The notes beneath the pieces are model-generated. The model was given only the letters and a program-made list of their open reading frames with translations, was not told the origin of the DNA and ran no database searches. The position numbers and the translations under genes were made by a program. From Candidatus Omnitrophota bacterium (GTDB lineage Bacteria > Omnitrophota > Gorgyraeia > Zapsychrales > Fredricksoniimonadaceae), in assembly GCA_903901225.1 (NCBI GenBank), contig CAIUQE010000021.1, forward strand, positions 1-37,583: DNA of 37,583 bases. Reading direction: 5' to 3'. Within the stretch, counting starts at the first letter, position 1. Each line of letters starts with the position of its first letter. Below, piece by piece: positions 31,726-37,583 of the stretch.

Positions 31726-32114
31726 TCAAGACGGTTTTACCTCCCACAAAATCCATGCGGAAGTATTGCCTGGAGCGGTGTGAGATCGAAAAGAAGCGCG
31801 TGCGGCTTTGCAGGGATGGATCCTGTCCACTTTATCCTTATCGCTTAGGCCGGCAACCCAACCGCGCAGGAATTGGCGGTCAGATCAGTTCTTTTCAGAA
31901 AAAGGCCCAATCAAGTAGGGGGTCGGCAGAAAAGCCGGGTCAAGGTTCGGACTTGGATAGTTCAGCGGCCCTTGGGGCTTTTAACGCAGAAAACGCCTTG
32001 GGCAAGAGTGGCTTAAATGCTCGCGGCCAGATCATGATAACCAAACTGGGCGAGCAGGGATTAGTTATAACTCTTAAGACTGAGACATTGCGCGAGACCG
32101 AAAATGATAAGTAA
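31722..32114 (+). CDS. Small Cys-motif protein common in phages and integrative elements
   Basis: A 130-residue protein from a GTG that overlaps the stop of the micro-ORF. The recognisable part is residues 12-46: RKYCLERCEIEKKRVRLC, then CPLYPYRLGRQPN. I know the C-x2/3-C...VRLC-x4-CPLYPYR-x-G pattern from short conserved proteins in prophages and mobile elements; its function is unknown and the cysteines may bind zinc. The C-terminal two thirds are low in recognisable features. It overlaps the next gene by 11 nt. Confidence 0.65.
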   Translation: MIKTVLPPTKSMRKYCLERCEIEKKRVRLCRDGSCPLYPYRLGRQPNRAGIGGQISSFQKKAQSSRGSAEKPGQGSDLDSSAALGAFNAENALGKSGLNARGQIMITKLGEQGLVITLKTETLRETENDK

Positions 32115-32526
32115 TCGGGAAGAAAAGATAACAGTAATGTTTGAGGTGTTATGGAACCTGGATCTTTATTCAGAAGCGGTAAAGTTTTACGCTGACACCG
32201 GACGGCCATTTTGGCTTACTGAGGCAGTTGCGCGTTATTATGAATCAGAAGGTAAGTTCGAGCAGTCGATTGAAGAGTGGAGCTATTTGATTGATATATA
32301 TTTTGTAATGGGAGAAACCGCTCAACTGATGCTTAATTATCAGGATGAAGTTTTCATGTTAGGCTCTTGGTATGCCAGCACCGACAGAGACAGGTCGATT
32401 AAATATTTGAGTGCATATGTCGGGTTCGCTTACCAATGGAGGAGAATGCCAGGTTTGAAGTTGCCGTATAAGGGCAGGGCGGCAAGAATGTTATATAAGC
32501 TAAGAAGGCCTAGATCATGCGAATAG
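32104..32526 (+). CDS. Helical hypothetical protein
   Basis: A 140-residue protein, largely helical and rich in aromatic residues (WNLDLYSEAVKFYADTGRPF, then WLTEAVARYYESEGKFEQSI and so on), with a helix-pair rhythm like TPR-type repeats. No family is recognised. It starts inside the end of the Cys-motif gene and its own end overlaps the resolvase start by 10 nt, so the three form one tightly coupled operon. Confidence 0.55.
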   Translation: MISNREEKITVMFEVLWNLDLYSEAVKFYADTGRPFWLTEAVARYYESEGKFEQSIEEWSYLIDIYFVMGETAQLMLNYQDEVFMLGSWYASTDRDRSIKYLSAYVGFAYQWRRMPGLKLPYKGRAARMLYKLRRPRSCE

Positions 32527-33047
32527 AAATATACGGACGTGTCAGTAAGAATGATGCAAGCCAGGATCCGCAGAATCAGCTTAATCCCCTGCGGGACTAT
32601 GCTAAAGCGTTGGGCGGAACCGTTGTGGCCGAGCATATTGACTTCTCGTCTGGGGGGAAGTCAGATCGCGAAGGCTTTCTGAAGATGCTTGAAGATGCTG
32701 ACCGACGGAAGTTCGACCTTTTATTGATTTGGTCTTTGGATAGAATGAGCAGAGAGGGAATCTCAAACACTTTGGCATATCTCCAGCGTTTGAAGAAAAA
32801 CAATGTATCAGTAAGATCTTTAAGAGAGTCCTGGTTGGATACAACGGACGAATCATTGTCGCAATTGCTTCTCGCGATATTTTCCTGGGTCGCTCAGCAG
32901 GAGCGGTTAAGGATCGTCGAGCGGACCAAGGCCGGTCTCGACCGGGCTCTTCGTGATGGTAAACGATTAGGCCGCCCCCCCGGCGCTAAGGATTCGAAGA
33001 AGAGGCCTCGAGCTGGTTATTTCCTGCGTTATCAGAAGACCAAGTGA
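32517..33047 (+). CDS. Small serine resolvase/invertase
   Basis: A 176-residue protein with a full resolvase catalytic domain: S10 in IEIYGRVSKNDA, DFSSGGKSDREGF, LLLIWSLDRMSREG (with the conserved Arg pair), VSVRSLRESWLDT and the long helix QQERLRIVERTKAGL. The C-terminus, GKRLGRPPGAKDSKKRPRAG, ends with a short basic tail YFLRYQKTK instead of a complete helix-turn-helix; I have seen this shorter form in related environmental genomes. It may resolve dimers or invert a segment; no inverted segment is evident. It is distinct in sequence from the large integrase at 23813. Confidence 0.85.
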   Translation: MRIEIYGRVSKNDASQDPQNQLNPLRDYAKALGGTVVAEHIDFSSGGKSDREGFLKMLEDADRRKFDLLLIWSLDRMSREGISNTLAYLQRLKKNNVSVRSLRESWLDTTDESLSQLLLAIFSWVAQQERLRIVERTKAGLDRALRDGKRLGRPPGAKDSKKRPRAGYFLRYQKTK

Positions 33048-33133
33048 TCTTCGTTTTTCTCACCGTTTCTCTTTCCGATTGACCATTCCATGACAGAGGC
33101 TTATGATGTTAGGACTTGTGAGGAGTGATCCCT

Positions 33134-33334
33134 ATGCCTAATTTCAGAGACTATATGATGATCCAGGAAGCCGCGGATTTCCTCGGCGTCACGGTGATGA
33201 CCCTTTATCGCTGGGACGCGGCCGGGAAGCTTTCTCCCCGTCGACACCCGATCAATGGCTATCGTTTGTATAAGCGCAGCGAGCTGGTGCGGCTGCTCAA
33301 GTCGATGGATAAGAAAAGGAAGAAGACGACATAA
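33134..33334 (+). CDS. MerR/BldC-like HTH regulator of the restriction-type operon
   Basis: A 66-residue protein from the ATG at 33134, with AGGAG eight bases upstream; a GTG at 33125 overlaps that site. It is a single winged helix-turn-helix: MMIQEAADFLGVTVMTLYRW, then DAAGKLSPRRHPINGYRLYK and RSELVRLLKS. This is the excisionase/BldC type. It ends 2 nt before the helicase start. It may be the local regulator of the helicase-DUF4391-methyltransferase genes, or an excisionase; the position favours the first. Confidence 0.75.
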   Translation: MPNFRDYMMIQEAADFLGVTVMTLYRWDAAGKLSPRRHPINGYRLYKRSELVRLLKSMDKKRKKTT

Positions 33335-33336
33335 CG

Positions 33337-36300
33337 TTGTCGCCTGACTGTGAGATAAAGAACTTTATGCGTCTAATCAAGAACATAGGCAATGATCGCG
33401 TTATAGATGAGCTGAAGGCCAATGCCGGCTCCGGCTCATCCATGGCAGTAGTCTCTCCGGTATTCTCTCTCTTTGCTTATGTTGAGTTAAAAGATCAGCT
33501 GGCAGCACTAGAGCGTTGCCGTTGTTTATTACCGGAGCAGGGTCTTTCTGTTCTCGGCGCTGATAAAGACAGAGTTTTCCGCAATCGCCTCGTGTCACGC
33601 CACATCGCCAGCCAATGCTTGCAATGGCTTTCCAGTAAAGTAGATGTAAAAGGTCTTTCCGGGACACCGCCTCAGTCGCTGTTAAGTTTAACCGATGCGA
33701 ATGGAGTGCGGCGTGTTATTACAGGGAACTGTTCTTTCTCAACTGAAGGCTTCGGGCTTATCCCTGGCGATCAGTTGGGATTGGTTCAGTGCGCTGAAAC
33801 AGCCGAAGAAGGGCAACTGCTCATGGCCTGGTTTGAACAGTTATGGTCCAATACGCCGCAGTCTCCTGGATATAAAGGACAGCTTCAGAAGGCGCTTCAG
33901 GCCATCGTTGATCACAAGTCATCGGCTTTGATTTACTATTCCATTCTTCACCCATTGTTTGCCGATATTGGTTCTGGTTTGGATGAAGATAAGGTTATTA
34001 AGTCTGCGACTGGTATCCGCAACACGGTTGTCTGGAAGAAGTTGTTTAAGTTTCAGCGGGATGGCGTTGTTGGCGCTATCGACAAGATCGAGCGTTATGG
34101 TGGTTGCATCATCGCGGATAGTGTCGGTCTTGGTAAGACTTTCGAAGCACTAGCCGTGATCAAGTATTATGAGCTTCGTAACGATCGTGTCCTGGTTCTT
34201 TGTCCCAAGCGCCTCAGGGATAACTGGACGCTCTATAAAGTGAATGATCGCCGGAATTTCCTGGCCACGGACCGGTTTAATTATGATGTTCTGAACCACA
34301 CCGATCTTTCGCGCGATAACGGACTCTCCGGGGATATAGACCTTTCTTCTGTGAACTGGGGAAATTACGACCTGGTTGTTATCGACGAATCACACAACTT
34401 CCGCAACAAGATAGCTAATAAGGACCGTGAAAGCCGGTACGATCGCCTGATGCGCCGCATTATTCAGGAAGGCGTGAAGACCAAGGTCCTGATGCTTTCC
34501 GCGACGCCGGTAAACAGCCGCCTGAATGATCTCAAGAATCAGATCGCCTTTGTAACCGAGGGTATCGATAACGCCTTGGTTGAGACTGGCATTCCCAGTA
34601 TTGAGCAAACGATCCGTCAGGCGCAGGCACAATTTAACCGTTGGTTGAATATCAAGGAAACAGAACGGACGGCACCCCGCCTTCTGGATATGTTGGGGTT
34701 TGATTATTTTAAGCTACTGGACACATTAACCATTGCCCGTTCCAGAAAGCATATCGAGAAATACTATGGCCTGACGGAGACCGGCCGTTTTCCCAGGCGC
34801 TTAAAGCCGTTGAATTATAAACCTGATGTAGATAACACGGGGGAGTTCCCGTTTATTGAAGAGATTAATGACGAGATCCGTCGCCTTACATTAAGCGCCT
34901 ACGCTCCTTTACGTTATGTGTTGCCCCAGAAACAGGCTGAATATGACAAGAAGTACAGTACAGAACTGAAGAAGAACGGCGTGTTTTTCCGTCAGTCAGA
35001 TCGTGAAGAAAGCCTTGTTCACCTGATGCGGGTCAATCTGTTGAAGCGAATGGAAAGTTCAGTCATATCCTTTGCGCTTACGCTTAAACGGCAGCTGGAA
35101 GATGTTAATGGACTTTTGAGTAAGATCGATGACCACCAGGAATCTTTGGATGAATTATCTATAGAAGACATTGAAATTGATGATGATGAATTTGAGACGC
35201 TACTTGTTGGTCGAAAAGTTAAGGTGCTCTTGCAGGATGTCGACCGTATTCGTTGGCGACAGGATCTTCTTGAAGATCGGAATCGAATGGCATCGTTATT
35301 ATCTGCGGCTTCGCAGGTCGGTGCAATCAAGGATGCAAAACTTGAGAAGTTGAAGGAAATTATTACTGGCAAGCTTCGTTCACCGATCAACCCGGGGAAT
35401 AAGAAGATTCTGGTCTTTACCGCGTTTGCCGATACGGCTAATTATCTTTACCAGGAGTTATCCGGATGGGCAGGGAAAGAGCTTGGGTTGCATACTGCCA
35501 TTGTTACGGGATCTGGGACCAATAAGACAACCCTGCCTAAGCTGAGGACCGACCTCGGCAGCGTTCTTTCAGCTTTTGCTCCAAAGGCCAAAGAACGCCC
35601 CCAAGAGATGATCGATGAAGGACAGATCGATCTTCTGATAGCGACGGACTGTATTTCTGAAGGGCAGAACCTTCAGGATTGCGATTGCGTGATCAATTAC
35701 GACATTCACTGGAATCCGGTTCGTATTATCCAGCGATTTGGCCGTATTGATCGTATTGGTTCACCCAACGAGAGCATTCAGCTCATCAATTTCTGGCCCA
35801 ACATGGAACTTGAGGAGTATATCAACCTAGAACAGCGTGTTAGCGGGCGAATGGTCCTGCTGGATATTTCCGCGACAGGTGAGGAGAACATTATTGAGCA
35901 ACAGGCGGGTAACAAGATGAATGATCTTGAGTACCGCCGGAAGCAGCTCTTAAAGCTTCAGGATACCGTGATCGACCTTGAGGATCTTTCCGGGGGAATC
36001 GCCATTACGGATTTAACGCTCAATGACTTCCGCATAGATCTGGCCGGGTTTCTAAAGGAACAACCAACGGACTTGGAAAATTTTCCTCTTGGATCATTCG
36101 CTGTCTTAAGTCCTCAGGAAGGGATACCTTCGGGTGTTGTTTTCTGTTTGCGGGCCGTTGGGGAAGCTGCGTTAAGCGCGATTGAGCCAGGGTATGCCTT
36201 AGCTCCGTATTATCTTGTCCATGTTGGTGATAACGGAGAGCTTGTTCTTTCTTTTGCGCAAACCAAACAGATCTTGGATACGCTAAAGAGACTTTCGATA

Positions 36301-36558
36301 GGACGGAACATGCCTGATCATACCGCATGTGTGATGTTTGACAAAATCACTCGCGATGGACGTGATATGGAGCATTACCAGGAGCTGTTATCAAAGGCCG
36401 TTGGTGCAATCGTTGGCAAGAAAGAAGACCGGGCGATCGCCAGTCTTTTCACTCCTGGCGGAACCTATGCCATGAAGGGCGAGTTCTCGGGGATCAATGA
36501 TTTTGAAGTTGTTTCGTATATTGTGATCTTGCCTAAAGGGAGTACGGGCGCATCATGA
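33337..36558 (+). CDS. SNF2-type helicase with degenerate PLD-like N-terminus (defence-type)
   Basis: This is a 1073-residue protein from a TTG, with an ATG ten codons later (33367) as alternative. The N-terminal part (about 20-175) has the PLD-nuclease framework of such helicases (SSMAVVSPVFSLFAYVELKD, GNCSFSTEGFGL), but the H-x-K of the HKD motif appears to be missing (PPQSLLSL in its place), so it is probably inactive as a nuclease. The helicase core is complete: Q-like motif FQRDGVVGAI, Walker A DSVGLGKT (about 260-267), DESH (about 350), SATP (about 388), and IQRFGRIDRIGS (about 797-808). Helicases of this type are found with DUF4391 proteins and type III methyltransferases, as here. Confidence 0.85.
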   Translation: MSPDCEIKNFMRLIKNIGNDRVIDELKANAGSGSSMAVVSPVFSLFAYVELKDQLAALERCRCLLPEQGLSVLGADKDRVFRNRLVSRHIASQCLQWLSSKVDVKGLSGTPPQSLLSLTDANGVRRVITGNCSFSTEGFGLIPGDQLGLVQCAETAEEGQLLMAWFEQLWSNTPQSPGYKGQLQKALQAIVDHKSSALIYYSILHPLFADIGSGLDEDKVIKSATGIRNTVVWKKLFKFQRDGVVGAIDKIERYGGCIIADSVGLGKTFEALAVIKYYELRNDRVLVLCPKRLRDNWTLYKVNDRRNFLATDRFNYDVLNHTDLSRDNGLSGDIDLSSVNWGNYDLVVIDESHNFRNKIANKDRESRYDRLMRRIIQEGVKTKVLMLSATPVNSRLNDLKNQIAFVTEGIDNALVETGIPSIEQTIRQAQAQFNRWLNIKETERTAPRLLDMLGFDYFKLLDTLTIARSRKHIEKYYGLTETGRFPRRLKPLNYKPDVDNTGEFPFIEEINDEIRRLTLSAYAPLRYVLPQKQAEYDKKYSTELKKNGVFFRQSDREESLVHLMRVNLLKRMESSVISFALTLKRQLEDVNGLLSKIDDHQESLDELSIEDIEIDDDEFETLLVGRKVKVLLQDVDRIRWRQDLLEDRNRMASLLSAASQVGAIKDAKLEKLKEIITGKLRSPINPGNKKILVFTAFADTANYLYQELSGWAGKELGLHTAIVTGSGTNKTTLPKLRTDLGSVLSAFAPKAKERPQEMIDEGQIDLLIATDCISEGQNLQDCDCVINYDIHWNPVRIIQRFGRIDRIGSPNESIQLINFWPNMELEEYINLEQRVSGRMVLLDISATGEENIIEQQAGNKMNDLEYRRKQLLKLQDTVIDLEDLSGGIAITDLTLNDFRIDLAGFLKEQPTDLENFPLGSFAVLSPQEGIPSGVVFCLRAVGEAALSAIEPGYALAPYYLVHVGDNGELVLSFAQTKQILDTLKRLSIGRNMPDHTACVMFDKITRDGRDMEHYQELLSKAVGAIVGKKEDRAIASLFTPGGTYAMKGEFSGINDFEVVSYIVILPKGSTGAS

Positions 36559-37307
36559 GGACAGCAAATGATGTCTTGGCGGCATTAGGATTGCCTCCTG
36601 GATCCCGGCTTGATAAACGGGTACCCAAGAAGTTGTTGGCTGAACAGGGGGCATTCGCTGCAGGTGATAAGCGCAAGGTTCAGGACGGAGTAGAGGAATT
36701 GCTTTGGGTGGCGGCGTTAAAGCCCTCCAACATCGCGGTATCAGAATATCGTGACGGTACACGGGAATATCTGGAGATCGCGGTTATTTCAGTGAGATTG
36801 AAGCCCGAAGCGTCCAAGGCGCGGTTAATGGAGTTGGTGCACCGGGCTATTCCGTATCCTGTTGTGCTGATCGCTGAGCAAGGCAGTGGCATTGACCTTT
36901 CGTTGGCGCACAAAAGGGCTTCAGCTGGAGAGCATGGAAAAGTCATACTGGATGGGGAAGCCGTCTCTGTTTTTCTGAATGAAACAGCCTCTGCTGAAAA
37001 AGATCTTTTGGGTTCTTTGTCTGTTGCAGACCAGCCGTCTGGAAACTTGTTTGGTTTATATCAGGGCTGGCTGGACAAACTGACAGCGTTTAGGGTGGCT
37101 CAGGTTACGGGCCGTTTTGTTGCGACGGGGGATGCCGCTGGACGGCTGGAACAATTTAAGGAATACGAGGCCATTCAAGAGAAGTTGAAAGAATTGCGCG
37201 CCGCGGCCAGTAAAGAACGGCAGATAAATAACAGAGTGGAAATCAATCTTGAGGTTCAGCGGTTGGAAGCTCGACTTAAGAATCTTGCTGAAACGTTAAA
37301 AAGGTAA
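36555..37307 (+). CDS. DUF4391-family protein
   Basis: A 250-residue protein that overlaps the helicase stop (ATGA). The N-terminal part, ALGLPPGSRLDKRVPKKLLA, followed by a central alpha/beta region with YLEIAVISVRLKP and IPYPVVLIAEQGSGIDLSLA, is typical of DUF4391. A coiled coil closes the protein (about 205-250, EYEAIQEKLKELRAAASKER onward). No catalytic motif is recognised. The family is known from loci with a helicase, a type III Mod and a Res protein, where it may be a scaffold or specificity partner (inference). Confidence 0.8.
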   Translation: MRTANDVLAALGLPPGSRLDKRVPKKLLAEQGAFAAGDKRKVQDGVEELLWVAALKPSNIAVSEYRDGTREYLEIAVISVRLKPEASKARLMELVHRAIPYPVVLIAEQGSGIDLSLAHKRASAGEHGKVILDGEAVSVFLNETASAEKDLLGSLSVADQPSGNLFGLYQGWLDKLTAFRVAQVTGRFVATGDAAGRLEQFKEYEAIQEKLKELRAAASKERQINNRVEINLEVQRLEARLKNLAETLKR

Positions 37308-37315
37308 GGACTGAT

Positions 37316-37468
37316 ATGAAACAGATCAAAGCCAATGATCCTGAAACAAAGACCGCCGATATTATTGCCGGGAACATTGAGAAACTTAAAGCGCTGTTCC
37401 CAGAGGTGGTGGGTGAGGATGGAGTAAATGTTGATCTTCTAACATTGCCGTCCAAATTAGTTAAATGA
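37316..37468 (+). pseudogene. Type III DNA methyltransferase (Mod), 5' end only, cut by an IS
   Basis: The first 42 codons (MKQIKANDPETKTADIIAGN and IEKLKALFPEVVGEDGVNVD, then LL) match the N-terminus of type III-like site-specific methyltransferases. The reading frame then leaves the family text exactly where TAACATTGCCGTCCA begins (37440) and stops at 37466-37468 inside the IS. The catalytic DPPY and FxGxG motifs are not in the window. It has an AAGGTAAGGA ribosome binding site and follows the DUF4391 gene by 8 nt. The rest of the gene, and a Res subunit if present, should lie on the far side of the IS. Confidence 0.75.
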
Positions 37469-37583
37469 GAACAGTTCGAGTTGATACTGGTTAACCGGTT
37501 TCTGTGAACGCTCGTGATAAGGGTCATTGAGCCAGTCCCAAAGGTTGCGCCTTGAAAAGAGGTTTGTAGGCAATACAGCACAG
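37440..37583 (-). mobile_element. Left part of an IS4-type insertion sequence, cut by the window edge
   Basis: The IS outer end begins at about 37440 with TAACATTGCCGTCCA, similar to the outer end of the copy at 1-96 read inward. It interrupts the methyltransferase gene. The transposase gene reads leftward and stops 18-20 nt inside the end. Orientation is the same as that of the copy at the other window edge. Confidence 0.7.
37457..37583 (-). CDS. IS4-family transposase, C-terminal fragment (runs off the window)
   Basis: The minus strand from the window edge reads CAVLPTNLFSRRNLWDWLND, continues PYHERSQKPVNQYQLELFSFN and stops at 37457-37459. The NLF-x-R-R-x-L-x-x-L element close to the C-terminus and the final QLxLF fit the end of IS4-family DUF4372-type transposases. 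Only about 41 residues are visible. It is probably a copy of the IS whose N-terminus is at 1-50, although the two visible parts do not overlap and so cannot be compared. Confidence 0.7.
   Translation of the reverse strand, partial: CAVLPTNLFSRRNLWDWLNDPYHERSQKPVNQYQLELFSFN

Larger units (their letters stand above)
23813..37583. mobile_element. Integrated genetic element, left end at tRNA-His; right end outside the window
   Basis: From the tRNA-His 3' end onward gene content and base composition change. A large serine recombinase at the boundary, a sigma factor, a primase-polymerase and DUF3987 replication set, small zinc-ribbon and HTH proteins and a resolvase follow, then a restriction-type cargo operon. 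The sequence is visibly more AT-rich than the host part. I found no second copy of the tRNA-His 3' end, so attR lies beyond the window. No relaxase, type IV secretion, capsid, portal or terminase gene is visible, so it resembles a mobilizable or satellite-like element, or only the left part of something larger. Confidence 0.75.

Overview
The window looks like a chromosomal piece of a Candidatus Omnitrophota (former OP3/Omnitrophica) bacterium, at roughly 0.75 confidence. The main reason is two secreted proteins (7663 and 14740) that carry N- and C-terminal modules I know only from that phylum: a LPxPG...PxxxPxLLKGI start after the signal peptide, a PVDTFNKVWI and IPILEKEVNEGRNFA middle, and a GGIDxxP...VPLS...GFVPxI tail. 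No rRNA is present, so the assignment rests on protein recall. Both window ends lie inside an IS4-type (DUF4372-like) transposase gene in the same orientation, as expected of a metagenomic contig broken at a repeated IS.

Host part (97 to about 23,820, high GC). First comes a small operon: a helix-turn-helix protein with a Cys-rich tail, a membrane-anchored protein with two magnetochrome-like CxxCH motifs, and a PAS protein with a similar Cys-rich tail. Next is an efflux operon (DUF134 regulator, TolC-like channel, RND pump, DUF2892 protein) that lacks the usual periplasmic adaptor gene and has a long palindrome over its promoter. A secreted Omnitrophota-type protein with a HAD phosphatase-like domain follows, then two large multi-spanning membrane proteins, a run of palindromic hairpins, tRNA-Pro, and an internally deleted, frameshifted relative of the secreted protein carrying an in-frame palindromic insertion. 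The rest is a GAF-domain PtsP (nitrogen-PTS enzyme I), a surface-sugar set (two GT-C-like membrane proteins, a SAM methyltransferase, a dolichyl-phosphate-glucose-synthase-like GT2), tRNA-Arg, an AsmA-like anchored protein and tRNA-His.

Mobile part (about 23,813 to the end, lower GC). A large serine recombinase gene runs into the 3' end of tRNA-His, so its last codons and stop lie inside the tRNA; this looks like the left end of an integrated element. It carries a sigma-70-like factor, two consecutive archaeo-eukaryotic-type primase-polymerases (the second fused to a CHC2-like zinc finger and a DUF3987 ATPase), small zinc-ribbon proteins, a MerR-like regulator with a palindrome at its promoter, a recombinase remnant, a small serine resolvase and iteron-like repeats. 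No relaxase, conjugation, capsid or terminase gene is visible. The cargo is a restriction-like operon: a small HTH protein, a 1073-residue helicase with a degenerate PLD-like N-terminus, a DUF4391 protein, and a type III methyltransferase cut after about 42 codons by the right-hand IS copy.

The strongest leads are the tRNA-overlapping serine recombinase with its paired primase module, the interrupted helicase-DUF4391-Mod operon, and the magnetochrome-like operon.
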